64,000 bases of DNA, from contig JAOTON010001030.1 of the NCBI GenBank assembly GCA_034440635.1, positions 1,066,501 to 1,130,500 of the forward strand, given 5' to 3'. The position numbers and the translations under genes were made by a program. Positions 31,860 through 43,776 of this stretch are shown in pieces. The notes under the pieces were generated by a model. The model ran no database searches, was not told where the DNA came from, and was given only the letters and a program-made list of their open reading frames with translations. This stretch comes from Lepas anatifera (Eukaryota; Arthropoda; Thecostraca; Lepadidae). Within the stretch, counting starts at the first letter, position 1. Each line of letters opens with the position of its first letter.

Positions 31860-32312
31860 ATTATCATCATGTTTTGGTGCTAGGGTGCGCCGACAACAGA
31901 TACAGATACAGATCTGTTTGGAATAGGGTCCGCATCAGGCATGGTTATCACCCATTCACGTCAGTTATTAAAAAGTAAACATGTTAAATTCGATAGACAC
32001 ACGCACACAACCACGCGTAAAATCTGCAGCGTTGAGAGGTTTAAACATTTTAAAGCAAAAAGCCAGTTACCAAACCGAAACCAATAAACGAACGCTAGAA
32101 CCAAGAAAATGTAAAAACAGCTTAAACAGGGCAAAAAACTGCGTTTCCTTGAACAGGCCACAATCACTGATTAAAAAGATCTGGTAACATTTCCTTGAGC
32201 TGCGCCTTAAACTGCGGTGAACCAGGCACCAGTGCCGTTCTGTTCAGCGGGGATACACATCGGAGCACAGCTGCCTTCTACCGGCCTCAGTACGGATCAG
32301 TAGCAAGCTCCA
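31860..32312. other. Non-coding, no gene recognised
   Basis: Short overlapping frames only. No domain or RNA motif was identified. Confidence 0.35.
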
Positions 32313-32680
32313 TTAGCCAGCATTCCTCGTGTTGTGCTGATGCACTTGGATGGCCCGGTGTCCGATCGTTCCTGTCAGATAAAGTGGCTGACCTGACACT
32401 AAAATTCTCTCCGTGGCACACACGGTATGGTAGTGAATCATCTTGTCAGCCGCTGACCTTCCCAACAGGCCGACTTCACCCGATATATGGTCGTAACGTC
32501 GCTTTCCGGTGACGACACGTGCACAAACATTTATCACCTCTTGCACACGATGCTTTTGAGTCAGGCCACATGAACCATACAGAGACAAACAGTACACCCG
32601 TATCGAAATAACGAGCGCTTCTACAATGGTATTCAGTACGGTTTCGGGTATCACGTGACATGTGTGACTCAAGGCAACGA
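32313..32680 (-). pseudogene. LINE C-terminal fragment
   Basis: The - strand frame includes ETVLNTIVEALVISIRVYCLSLYGSCG, VQEVINVCARVVTGKRRYDHIS and YHTVCATERIL. This is the region after the catalytic motifs in a Jockey/CR1-related LINE ('LVxALVxSxIRYCxSxYG', 'VQKxxNFCARVVxGxRKYDHxS'). A related but separate piece is at 60540-60735. ATG at the start is probably accidental. Confidence 0.78.
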
Positions 32681-32689
32681 GGAGTTGTA

Positions 32690-33590
32690 ATAAAAATTTT
32701 GGTTCAGCATATATAAAATCATAGCCAAGGTTCGTTGAATTTTAGGAATATATATTCAATCTGGAACTTTGTAAAGAAGCGAAGGATATACTTGTACATA
32801 CCGTTTCGTACACGTTTGTAAGCACACATTTTTCAAGCATGATGTGTTGCATTGTTGCAAAGACAAAATACCTGAAATTTATTTGTGCAGGGTCTCAATC
32901 GTGGTGAGGAGTGACCAACGATCTGAACATGGGCAGCAACTAAGGCTGGTTGTGACTTTTCTCCAATTGGGCCGCGTCAGTGCGACAATAGTTATCACAA
33001 GTGAGGCATACAGGGGACTTGCATCACCTCACAAGGTGGCAGAATAATTTCTGTCCAGCTGCTCCTCTGCGAAGACTCACGGCCGATGGTCTGCTTAGAA
33101 GAACGGGACGATGATGAGCATCGTCGCGAATGCAGGTGTCGAATAGCCGGAGTTGACCAAAACAACTGGTGTGTCTAGAGGTATGCTGCGGTGTCCCGCA
33201 GGAAGCCTGGAAGTCCCGCAGGAAGTTCGTGGTGTGATAGCAGTTAGCTTGCTTGCTTAAGGCGATAAGAGATGAAATTTCAAGTTTTTTTTTAATTTTT
33301 GCGTTCCCAACCCGGGAAAATTTTTATGCATTTGCACCACACACACACTATGTACACGACAGCGGGGCTTACGCTTATCGGCACCCTTGCGGGAGAGTCA
33401 TGTCCGCACGCTCCATGTCACGCGCCCCACTGTACGAGGCAGTGGAGCTATCCCGATTTCTCGGGCCCGGCGGAACAGAGGACTGCTCCGGTGACACGCA
33501 ATGAGGCCGTGCCCTCGGGTGGTGCCACCGGACCAGTGGATCTATTTAAAGGCGGATCAAGCCCGTGCTCCCAATAACAAGGCCTCTGGT
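32690..33590. other. Non-coding intron sequence
   Basis: No coding region stands out. A duplicated AGTCCC-TAG motif near 33602-33632 and short AT-rich runs are present. I see no other feature. Confidence 0.35.
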
Positions 33591-33599
33591 TGGTCAGCG

Positions 33600-33772
33600 G
33601 AAGTCCCTAGTTTTTTTTTGGAAGTCCCTAGTCAAGGTGGGCACTACCCAGTGTACTGCCATCTCCTGGGTAGGAGGCGGTCGAGGAAAATGCTGCCAGA
33701 GGTCAGCTTTTATCCAAGGACCTCCCACACTTAACCGAGGCGCTTTAACCAACTGCGCCACGGCGGTGTTAG
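33600..33772 (-). mobile_element. tRNA-derived SINE
   Basis: On the - strand GTGGCGCAGTTGGTTAAAGC (about 33745-33764) is a clear tRNA-type A-box with its D-arm. A B-box is not well conserved downstream. The sequence then continues with a block (AAAGCTGACCTCTGGCAG) likely to be the SINE body. Its head resembles those at 55205-55250, which suggests a common SINE superfamily. Confidence 0.55.
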
Positions 33773-33774
33773 AT

Positions 33775-34784
33775 TAAATTTCAGGTTGATCAGATCCAGC
33801 ATCCATGAAGGTCCTGTTTGAATGGCGGTCATTCTGAGAGGTGAATTTGCACAATGAGTGTGTCGCAGGTGCAGATGTTGTGGTGGCAGTCAAGAGCTGG
33901 ACTGGTGCCAGGTGATGGGTCCTCAGGCAGTTGTGTGCAGAGGTCAATGTCGTCTCGGTCAGACGTGCTGGTTGATATGCACAATGGCACGGCCGTCTGA
34001 CGGCAAGTTATGTGTAAGAATCGTGTTGAACTTTCTGCTGACGTTGCAGATACAGTCTTCAGTTATCCTTTCAGAGATTCCTCCTGTGTTCTTTGTGTAA
34101 TAGCCGATTAAGCGCTTCTCTGGCCTTGTCGCATTATAATCCTTGTTTCTTATGCTTGACACTCATAACTCGGGGCTGGACAGGCTGATTCCTTGCCTTG
34201 TCTTTAATATCTCTTTCTGTGGGCAGTTTCCACTGCGCTCCTATGGCGCTCTTATCTGCTTATTCGGGCATGAGTTACGGATTTTCTTTGCGCTTATTAA
34301 TCGGGCTCGTGGAGCAATGCCCTATATATCTTCAGTATACTTATAATTCTAGAAGCTCATTTCAAGCTCAGGTGCTTATGCTGTTTCAAGATACCGTTAA
34401 TGTGTTACTTGGTCGTTACTTGATTATTATTCGTTGTCATGGCGATTAGGAAATGCCTTACCTCCAATGCCATGGCAAGAGCCGACACGGAGATGACACA
34501 GGTTTGTTGGTTGTTGGTCTGGGATGATGCTCAGCAGCCGATGTTGTGACACACAGGCCAAAGATTAGTGGAGGTAGAAGTGCCGACGGAGGCTGCGTCA
34601 GGACGTGGGGACACTCAGCAGATCGGAAACAATTTTGTACGTTGTTCAGCGAAGGCCCTCTGGCGGGCCGGTCGCCGAAGTCACCGGCTGCCTGCACCGC
34701 TGCTACCGATGTTATGTTGTTAGCTCCTCGGAGGCTGGGTTGGTTCTCCCTTGTTTTTCCAGATGCACACCGCCTTTGTCAACT
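33775..34784. other. Non-coding intron sequence, possible LINE scraps
   Basis: A - strand frame at 33959-34162 contains CNVSRKFNTILTHNLPSDGRA, which recalls LINE-derived proteins but is too short to assign. Nothing else is recognised. Confidence 0.35.
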
Positions 34785-35152
34785 CAGCCACACCCACGGA
34801 CACTGACGGACACTGACTCAGCCACACCCACGGACACTGACGGACACTGACTCAGCCACACCCACGGACACTGACGGATACTGACTCAGCCACACCCACG
34901 GACACTGACGGACACTGACTCAGCCACACCCACGGACACTGACGGACACTGACTCAGCCACACCCACGGACACTGACGGACACTGACTCAGCCACACCCA
35001 CGGACACTGACGGACACTGACTCAGCCACACCCACGGACACTGACGGACACTGACTCAGCCACACCCACGGACACTGACGGACACTGACTCAGCCACACC
35101 CACGGACACTGACGGACACTGACTCAGCCACACCCACGGACACTGACGCACG
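34785..35152. repeat. 34-bp minisatellite, about 11 copies
   Basis: The unit is built from CAGCCACACCCACGGACACT followed by GACGGACACTGACT. It is almost perfect, with a single GACGGATACT variant near 34873. The last copy degenerates into CACTGACGCACGC. It lies in the A-B intron with no visible link to coding sequence. Confidence 0.95.
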
Positions 35153-35159
35153 CTCTACT

Positions 35160-36790
35160 TTTAGCAGACACATTATACCACACCACATCACTCACTGGAA
35201 CTCACACACATTCTATGATAGTGTATTACACACATAGTCGCTGTTTTCTATGAAAAGTGTTTGTTGTTATGTGTTGTGGTGTACTTGAGTTTGATAAAAA
35301 AAGCGGAACCAGAGCTTTTAAACCATTCTAAAACTGCAAAATAGTTGTTAGAATAATCATCATGTTTGCCTGGAACGTCGATATAATGCCTTTTAGACGC
35401 TACAAAAATCGTGAATGGAATGAAGGATAAGGCTATATAACAGAGTTTTAGCTGAGCGGTCCCGTATGTGTGACTGCTCGCGTTGGCTCTGTTTATTTCT
35501 GGCCTTTTTCAAAGCTGAAGTTTTAATTTCCGTCCTTGATAGCACTTAATTGGATGCCACTTGTTCCAATGAACATCATATGGCTTCTGATACGTATTTT
35601 AAGTCTTCCTGTGATAATTCAGAACATTTTACAAGACTGCTACTTCCGGACAGTGCATCGTCTGCTGCACTCTACCTGGTTTCACATCCTGCAGGCCGTC
35701 TGCTTATGCACTCAGCCGTTTAGTGATTTCGGTCCGTCATCAAGGATTTAACTTCAAAATGGTTGCTGACCCTGATCCGAAAACAGCTATCCCAGCGAAC
35801 GGAAAAGCAAGAATGAGTAGCCCGCTGCGCCGGCCTGTTTACGGCACGCCTCAGAATTACGATACAAAAGCCGTTCTATGCACCGCACATCAATATTCGG
35901 TTAAACTAGCCGAATACTCTTATGCAGACGTGCGTTCCAGGCTAAGAATAGCCACATGTATTTTGTGGAGTGGCCTGATGTAGTAAAATAAATAAATAAT
36001 GTCATGAGGTGGAAGCACTAGACAGGCAACCCACCACTCCCGGCAGCAGCCGAACTGTCACGAGTAGAGCCGGCGAATGAAATATCCAACATCCTCCCCG
36101 GCTGGTGAATAGCCACAAAGTCACCAACACATGAAGAACACAATAAATAAACACCACTTCGTTTACGTTACGCAACACATCGGCCGCCAGGCCTACAGCA
36201 CATACCTCGAATTATCCTACTGTGCTCGATCTGACGGAGGTGGAGGATGGATCTCCTAGGATTGCGAGGATTCCAGGACTTCTAGATGTGAAGTCGTGAG
36301 GGCACAGTCTCCCCACCTTCTCCGGGTGAAGCGGATTCCTCAGCAGACGAGAGAGCTACCACCGCGCCCCACCCAATGCCGACAGAGACTTTTGCAATGC
36401 TGCTACTCTTGTTGATGCCTCCAAGAGTTCCCCACCCTTGCGGAAATCCAGACCAAAGTAGAGTGTTGCCAAAAGGACACAAACAAACCCAGCGCTAACC
36501 CCCTGGCTCATCTGCCAGGGCTCCTTCATCCCAGGCTACGGGTCGGTGCTCAGCTCACCTTAAAATGACGGGCACGGGCACGGGCACAGCCCCATCGTAG
36601 AAGGCGGCTACCACCTGCTCTTCACAACTGATTCCCGGTTGGTCCGAGAGAAAATAGCCCCCGGCCCGCGGGGCCGGCGATTAGAGGGATCCAATTGTCG
36701 TCCAGGCGAGCCGGAGGCCCACGTCCACCCAGACCACCCAGGAATCACAGGGGTGTGCGGGGACGCCCATGACACTGGTGAAGAGGTGGA
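35160..36790. other. Non-coding intron sequence with an A-rich element tail
   Basis: A + strand open segment (35758-35983) ends in TAG directly before TAAAATAAATAAATAATG (about 35982-35999), which looks like the 3' end and tail of a retroposon. No family is recognised. A GC-rich stretch with GGCCCGCGGGGCC (about 36663-36676) follows. I see no host exon. Confidence 0.35.
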
Positions 36791-37440
36791 TAGCCGGCTC
36801 CACTAACCCCCTTCCCTTCCCCCTGCAGCCCGGCTCCACTGACCTTACACACCCCGCAGCCCGGCTCCACTGACCTTACACGCCCCCCGCAGTCCGGCTC
36901 CACTGACCTTACACCCCCGCAGCCCGGCTCCACTGACCTTACACCCCCGCAGCCCGGCTCCACTGACCTTACACCCCTCAACCCGGCTTCACTGACCTTA
37001 CACCCCACAGCCCGGCTCCACTGACCTTACACCCCCTGCAGCCCGGCTTCACTGACCTTACACCCCGCAGCCCGGCTCCACTGACCTTACGCTCCCCTCC
37101 CCGCAGCCCGGCTCCACTGACCTTACACTCCCCTGCAGCCCGGTTCCACTGACCTTACACCCCCGCAGCACGGTTCAACTGACCTTACACCCCCTGCAGC
37201 CCGGCTCCACTGACCTTACGCTCCCCTCCCTGCAGCCCGGCTCCACTGACCTTACACTCCTCTGCAGCCCGGCTCCACTGACCTTATACCCCCCGCAGCA
37301 CGGTTCAACTGACCTTACACCCCCGCAGCCCGGCTCCACTGACCTTACACCCCCGTCCGGCTCCACTGCCTTACACCCCCGCAGCCTGGCTCCACTGACC
37401 TTACACTCCCCCGCAGCTCGCCTCCACTGACCTTACACTC
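36790..37440 (+). repeat. ~28-35-bp minisatellite of splice-acceptor-like units
   Basis: About 21 units each contain CCCCGCAGCCCGGCTCCACT followed by GACCTTACA and a C-rich run. Each reproduces the 3' splice site of exon B: a pyrimidine-rich tract, GCAG, and then a copy of the exon's first bases (CCCGGCTCCA versus exonic GCCGGCTCCA). The last unit leads directly into the real acceptor CTCCTCCGCAG at 37440-37450. Unit length varies, mainly through the C/CT tract. The array therefore presents a ladder of possible alternative acceptors in front of the exon. Confidence 0.9.
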
Positions 37441-37450
37441 TCCTCCGCAG

Positions 37451-37565
37451 GCCGGCTCCAGTTTAGAGCTGCCACAGAACTACATCCCGGAGACGCGTTT
37501 CAAGTGCATCACCTTCTGCATTCTCGTGTTGGCGCTGGCCATCGGCATCCTCATACCCAGCATCG
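37451..37565 (+). CDS. SLC38A10: SLC38A10-like amino acid transporter, exon B
   Basis: The exon is 115 bp, phase 0 in and phase 1 out, and follows CTCCTCCGCAG. It encodes AGSSLELPQNYIPETRFKC, a loop, then the membrane segment ITFCILVLALAIGILIPSI, corresponding to about the ninth membrane helix. In SLC38A10 relatives the same 'hydrophilic loop, Y-x-P-x-x-RF, helix ending G-I-L-I-P' follows the exon A region, so exons A and B are probably adjacent in the mRNA. The donor is GTCAGT, weaker than GTAAGT. Both splice sites lie at the edges of tandem arrays made of those sites. Confidence 0.88.
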
Positions 37566-38780
37566 GTCAGTTGATAATCAGTATATCATCATTTGATCGG
37601 TATGTTGATATCGGTCAGTTGATAATCAGTTCTTGATCGGTCAGTTGATAATCAGTATACGGATGGCCCCCGGTGCTCGGTTCGCTACCCTGCACAGGTC
37701 AGTTGATAATCAGTATACGCTATGGCCCCCGGTGCTCGGTTCGCTAACCTGCACAGGACAGTTGATAATCAGTATACGCTATGGCCCCCGGTGCTCCGTT
37801 TGCTAACTTGCATAGGTCAGTTGATAATCAGTATACGGTATGGCCCCCGGTGCTCGGTCCGCTACCCTGCACAGATCAGTTGATAATCAGTATACGGTAT
37901 GGCCCCCGGTGTTTGGTTTGCTAACCTGCACAGGACAGTTGATAATCAGTATACGCTATGGCCCCCGGTGCTCCGTTTGCTAACTTGCATAGGTCAGTTG
38001 ATAATCAGTATACGGTATGGCCCCCGGTGCTCGGTTCGCTAACCTGCACAGGTCAGTTGATAATCAGTATATGGTATGGCCCCCGGTGCTCGGTTCGCTA
38101 ACCTGCACAGGACAGTTGATAATCAGTATACGGTATGGCCCCCGGTGCTCGGTTTGCTAACCTGCACAGGTCAGTTGATAATCAGTATACGGTATGGCCC
38201 CCGGTGCTCGGTTCGCTAACCTGCACAGGTCAGTTGATAATCAGTATATGGTATGGCCCCCGGTGCTCGGTTTGCCAACCTGCACAGGTCAGTTGATAAT
38301 CAGCATACGGTATGGCCTCCGGTGCTCGGTTCGCTAACCTGCACAGGACAGTTGATAATCAGTATACGGTATGGCCCCCGATGCTCGGTTCGCTAACCTG
38401 CACAGGACAGTTGATAATCAGTATACGGTATGGCCCCCCGGTGCTCGGTTTGCCAACCTGCACAGGACAGTTGATAATCAGTATACGGTATGGCCCCCGA
38501 TGCTCGGTTCGCTAACCTGCACAGGACAGTTGATAATCAGTATACGGTATGGCACCCGGTGCTCGGTTCGCTACCCTGCACAGATCAGTTGATAATCAGT
38601 ATACGATATGGCCCCCTGTGCTCGGTTTGCTAACCTGCACAGGTCAGTTGATAATCAGTATAGGTATGGCCCCCGGTGCTCGGTTTGCTACCCTTCACAG
38701 GTCAGTTGATAATCAGTATACGGTATGGCCCCCGGTGCTCGGTTCGCTAACCTGTATAGGTCAGTTGATAATCAATAACT
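37566..38780 (+). repeat. 59-bp minisatellite of splice-donor-like units, ~20 copies
   Basis: The intron begins GTCAGTTGATAATCAG, and this 16-mer opens every unit. The first two units are short (about 53 and 26 bp) and still carry the exon's last bases (ATCG) in front of GTCAG. Later units are 59 bp, containing TATGGCCCCCGGTGCTCGGT and ending CTGCACAG before the next GTCAGT. Each junction CACAG/GTCAGT is at least as good a 5' splice site as the real one. The unit series shows how the array could have grown from the donor. A single diverged copy lies at 47521-47576. Confidence 0.93.
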
Positions 38781-38849
38781 GCAATTTAGAAACTTGATAC
38801 AGCTCTTCTAGAAGCCGATTAACGCCCGGTTTTTTCAGACTTATTTCTA

Positions 38850-40417
38850 GGACCAAAATTGCCTTACATGGGCTTAGAAATGACGTCATAACTCGGTGAC
38901 CTGACATCGTTCGTATATTCGAATCCACCCAAATATAATTGGGTTTTCTTTAGCATAGTGCTGTCAAAGTCAAATTTGAAGTCGGATGCTTTTTTCAAGC
39001 TGCTTTTGGAGCCAAGAAGCATAAAATCGGTTTTCCTAGCATTGAGCTTAAGAGAGTTTGCAGAAACCATGCCTTTAGCTCGTTTGCTGTAAGTTCCAGG
39101 CGCATTTGAAGAGATAGCAAACTCTGCTTGTCAGAAGGGGAGCTTTCGATGTGCATGGTGTCATCAGCATATGAGATGAGCCGCCCATGGGTCACAAAGC
39201 CAGGGAGGTCGTTAGTAAACAGGATGAAAAGGATAGGGCCCAAGCTCGAGCCCTGTGGCACATCGCTTTTAACAGGAAGGATAAGACTTCCACCTCTAAC
39301 CTTTTGAGAACGTTCGGTCAAATAACTGGCAAACCAGTCTGTCTCTATACCATACCATGACAACTTTGTTAGAAGAAGATCATGATCTACGCTGTCGAAC
39401 GCCTTGGATAAATCTATGGCGGTTACTGCGGATAATTTGCCTTTGTCCGAGTTGTCGACAAAACATTGAACTGCACTGAGAAAAGCGTCTTCTGTTGAAT
39501 GCTACGGCCTGAAGCTGAATTGGCTTGGCTGTGGACACTTGGACACTTTGCAGGTAAACATTGAGCTGAGAGCAAGCAACTTTTTCTAGTATTTTCGACA
39601 GCACGCTCAAGAGTGAAATTGGTCGATGGCTGGAGGGTATTGAAGGGTCACCAGACATAATAATAGGCACGATGAACGCCAATTTCCAGTCATTTGGGAA
39701 TGTTTTCGTGATAAGTGAGCAGTTGAAAAGGCGCAGAAGGTGGGGGCCGATTACAGGAAAACACTTTCCTATCGCAAACAATGGGACTCCATCCATGCCT
39801 ACAGCGCGGGACGAGCTCATCGCACGCAAACATCGACTTAGCTCCGGAAGGGTGACGGGTCTGAAGCTAAAACCTGATGCGCAGACAGTTGGAGGTCTCG
39901 GGTGTTTCAATCCCTGTGCGACTTTGGTGGAAAAGGACTCGGCAATGGTGGATCCTACAGTGGGGAAGTGTTTGTTGAGCACGTCTACTGCTAGGGTATT
40001 TCCTTCTTCTGATCTTTGTAGCGTCTTGGCTGGTGATTGATTGGTGCTAAGGGCGATCTTCTTGAACGTCGGCCAGAAGCTACTGCGACCTCCAGATGCG
40101 AGCTCACCACACAGAAATTCCCTTCGGGCCTTCACCATTTGCTTCTTGACCTCGTTACGAAGGTTTACGTAGCTCTTCTCCGCTTGTGGAGTCCGCTGGC
40201 AGAGCCAAAGGTCACGAGCCGTGTCTCTTTGTGCCATTAGCTGTGTCAGCTCAGTCCCTAGCCATGACATAGGGTCTCGAGTAACGCGCTTGGTGGTTAA
40301 AGGACAATTTCGGTCCATCACATTGTTCCAGATTTCCATGAAACCCTGTAAGCAGGAGTTAACGTCTTCGGCGTTGTCGACGCTATTCCAGTCGCTATTC
40401 CAGTTCCTGTGGTGCAA
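38850..40417 (-). mobile_element. LINE fragment (Jockey/CR1-type), linker and reverse transcriptase
   Basis: On the - strand the frame 40417-39380 starts in the linker before RT (VNSCLQGFMEIWNNVMDRNCPL, TKRVTRDPMSWL), then shows SSRAVGMDGVPLFA, FPNDWKLAFIVPI and HRPISLLSVLSKILEK. A second frame (39363-38995) continues with WFASYLTERSQKV, VPQGSSLGPILFILFTNDLP and the catalytic YADDT (about 39155-39170). A frameshift near 39500 destroys the motif A region. The 5' side runs directly into the 43-bp array, whose unit continues the same reading frame. Confidence 0.87.
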
Positions 40418-42890
40418 ATCGTCCGTGACTGCATCTCTGTGTATGGTTCCTGTGGTGCAAATCGTCCGTTACTTCATCTCCGTGTATGGTTCCTGTGGTG
40501 CAAATCGTCCGTTACTTCATCTCCGTGTATGGTTCCTGTGGTGCAAATCGTCCGTTACTGCATCTCTGTGTATGGTTCCTGAGGTGCAAATCGTCCGTTA
40601 CTGCATATCCGTGTATGGTTCCTGAGGTGCAAATCGTCCGTTACTGCATCTCTGTGTATGGTTCCTGAGGTGCAAATCGTCCGTTACTGCATCTCTGTGT
40701 ATGGTTCCTGTGGTGCAAATCGTCCGTTACTGCATCTCTTTGTATGGTTCCTGAGGTGCAAATCGTCCGTTACTGCATCTCTGTGTATGGTTCCTGTGGT
40801 GCAAATCGTCCGTTACTGCATCTCTGTGTATGGTTCCTGAGGTGCAAATCGTCCGTTACTGCATCTCTTTGTATGGTTCATGAGGTGCAAATCGTCCGTT
40901 ACTTCATCTCTCTGTATGGTTCCTGTGGTGCAAATCGTCCGTTACTGCATCTCTGTGTATTGTTACTGTGGTGCAAATAGTCCGATACTGCATCTCTGTG
41001 TATGGTTCCTGTGGTGCAAATCGTCCGTTACTGCATTCTGTGTATGATTCCTGTGGTGCAAATCGTCCGTTACTGCATCTCTGTGTATGGTTCCTGTGGT
41101 GCAAACCGTCCGTTACTGCATCTCTGTGTATGGTTCCTGTGGTGCAAATCGTCCGTTACTGCATCTCTGTGTATGGTTCCTGTGGTGCAAATCGTCCGTT
41201 ACTGCATCTCTGTGTATGGTTCCTGTGGTGCAAATCGTCCGTTACTGCATCTCTGTGTATGGTTCCTGTGGTGCAATCGTCCGTTACTGCTTCTGTGTAT
41301 GGTTCCTGTGGTGCAAACCGTCCGTTACTTCATCTCCGTGTATGGTTACTGTGGTGCAAATCGTCCGATACTGCATCTCTGTGTATGGTTCCTGTGGTGC
41401 AAATCGTCCGTTACTGCATCTCTGTGTATGGTTCCTGTGGTGCAATCGTCCGTTACTGCGTGTCTGTGTATGGTTCCTGTGGTGCAAACCGTCCGTTACT
41501 TCATCTCCGTGTATGGTTCCTGTGGTGCAAACCGTCCGTTACTTCATCTCCGTGTATGGTTACTGTGGTGCAAATCGTCCGATACTGCAGCTCTGTGTAT
41601 GGTTTCTGTGGTGCAAATCGTCCGTTACTGCATCTCTGTGTATGGTTCCTGTGGTGCAAATCGTCCGTTACTGCGTGTCTGTGTATGGTTCCTGTGGTGA
41701 AACCGTCCGTTACTTCATCTCCGTGTATGGTTCCTGTGGTGCAAACCGTCCGTTACTTCATCTCCGTGTATGGTTACTGTGGTGCAAATCGTCCGTTACT
41801 GCATCTCTGTGTATGGTTCCTGAGGTGCAAATCGTCCGTTGCTGCATATCTGTGTATGGTTCCTGTGGTGAAATTGTCCGTTACTGCATCTCTGTGTATG
41901 GTTCCTGAGGTGCAAATCGTCCGTTACTGCGTCTCTGTGTATGATTCCTGTGGTGCAAATCGTCCGTTACTTCATTTCTGTGTATGGTTACTGTGGTGCA
42001 AATCGTCCGATACTGCATCTCTGTGTATGGTTACTGTGGTGCAAACCGTCCGTTACTGCATCTCTGTGTATGGTTCCTGAGGTGCAAATCGTCCGTTACT
42101 GCATCTTTGTGTATGGTTCCTGTGGTGCAAATCGTCCGTTACTGCATCTCTGTGTATGGTTCCTGTGGTGCAAATAGTCCGTTGCTGCATATCTGTGTAT
42201 GGTTCCTGTGGTGCAAATCGTCCGTTACTTCATCTTTGTGTATGGTTCCTGTGGTGCAAATCGTCCGTTACTTCATCTCCGTGTATGGTTCCTGTGGTGC
42301 AAACTGTCCGTTACTTCATCTCCGTGTATGGTTACTGTGGTGCAAATCGTCCGTTACTGCATTCTGTGTATGGTTCCTGAGGTGCAAATCGTCCGTTGCT
42401 GCATATCTGTGTATGGTTCCTGTGGTGAAATTGTCCGTTACTGCATCTCTGTGTATGGTTCCTGAGGTGCAAATCGTCCGTTACTGCGTCTCTGTGTATG
42501 TTTCCTGTGGTGCAAATCGTCCGTTACTTCATTTCTGTGTATGGTTACTGTGGTGCAAATCGTCCGATACTGCATCTCTGTGTATGGTTACTGTGGTGCA
42601 AACCGTCCGTTACTGCATCTCTGTGTATGGTTCCTGAGGTGCAAATCGTTCGTTACTGCATCTTTGTGTATGGTTCCGTGGTGCAAATCGTCCGTTACTG
42701 CATCTCTGTGTATGGTTCCTGTGGTGCAAATGTCCGTTACTGCACTGTATGGTCCAATAGTCCGTTACTGCATATCTGTGTATGGTTCCTGTGGTGCAAA
42801 TGTCCGTTACTTCATCTTTGTGTATGGTTCCTGTGGTGCAAATCGTCCGTTACTTCATCTCCGTGTATGGTTACTGTGGTGCAAATCAGG
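40405..42890 (-). repeat. 43-bp minisatellite derived from LINE coding sequence, ~57 copies
   Basis: The + strand unit joins GGTTCCTGTGGTGCAAATCG and TCCGTTACTGCATCTCTGTG with TAT. On the - strand it translates to TDDLHHRNH, and the last unit flows into the LINE frame as LHHRNWNSDWN. In Jockey/CR1-type LINEs a segment like 'FxDDLxxxxW' precedes the VDSCLxxF linker, so the unit is an amplified part of this LINE's ORF2. Common variants are CTGAGG, CTTCATCTCCG, and ATAGTCCG. Because 43 is not a multiple of three, successive units change frame; the long frames here are not genes. Confidence 0.92.
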
Positions 42891-43029
42891 TGCACCGTAT
42901 AAAAAATCTAAATTTCTGAGCGGGCGTGGTGTCGGTATGACCATATCAGACGTTATGGAGCTCCTGCAATGACCTGCCCGACAGCGGATCACATATCACA
43001 CGGTTACCGCGGTTGAGAGGATTGTTTGT

Positions 43030-43262
43030 TCGGGGCGACCCGCTTGCGTTGCAGCAACGATAGGAGAGCCGGCCCATCGTGCACACACCACGCCACTTGC
43101 AACGCCGGGCAGCGCACACTCCCTCGGATCCGCACAGAGGCAGGCCGGCGCCGACTCTGTTACCGCGGTGTTAGCGCACTCAACAGCCTCCAGCTGGTAC
43201 CTGGCACATCTAATTTTAAGGCCAACTTAAACTCTCTTGGCGCCGGATGTAACTTAGATATA
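43030..43262 (+). pseudogene. LINE ORF2 C-terminal fragment
   Basis: The + strand frame ends with LPRIRTEAGRRRLCYRGVSALNSL and a short tail before TAG. 'Lxxxxxxxxxxxxx(R/K)xFxYRGxxLWNxL'-type endings are standard for ORF2 of CR1/Jockey-like LINEs. It is separate from the LINE at 38850-40417, being on the other strand. Confidence 0.7.
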
Positions 43263-43269
43263 TAGTCGC

Positions 43270-43776
43270 CGTGTTATGCTTTTACGTGTTATGTTTGTGT
43301 GTGCCACAGTGTGAGTCTCTTATTGTTGATTCTTTTATTCCTTTTAGTCTACTTTTACTGCTTGATCTTCCTAAAGTCATTTGGTGAAAATTCCCCTCGC
43401 TGCCGTGGACCACAATCCAGATCACCCCATTGCAGCGTGGACCGCCCTCGGCTTTCAGTGGTAAAAGTTGTCCCGCGCTCATTTAGTGTATGCTTTGTAA
43501 ATCGATCGGTGCCAAATTTTGCTCAGATACTACTCAGGATCCCCCAGGGCGCACTCACGCCCGTCCGATATATGGTTGTGTGCCCGCCTGATATATGGTT
43601 GTGGTGTCTATTGCAACGAGAACATGCCACGACGCAATTTAGCGGGCTAGTAAAATCGCGTTTCCTATGAAGCAGAGTTTGAGCAGGTTGACAAAATATC
43701 CTTTATATTTTTTGGAATAGATATTCCAAATCTACTGTCCAGACTAAAATGAAAAATACATTCTCATCAGCGTCTT
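43270..43776. other. Non-coding intron sequence
   Basis: No supported gene. CCGTCCGATATATGGTTGTG and CCTGATATATGGTTGTGG near 43560-43602 form a short imperfect duplication. This may be LINE 3' untranslated sequence. Confidence 0.35.

Noticed and set aside
30332..31978. Reading frames of up to 548 codons on both strands
   Set aside because: They are the product of a 27-bp repeat that has no stops in several frames. There is no start context, domain or splice support, and they lie in an intron.
34785..35152. Possible CRISPR-like array
   Set aside because: Units are directly tandem with no unique spacers. The same applies to every other array in this window, and the DNA is eukaryotic.
40968..42637. 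Long + strand frames over the 43-bp array
   Set aside because: The array is on the opposite strand of a LINE coding segment and the frames only reflect the repeat.
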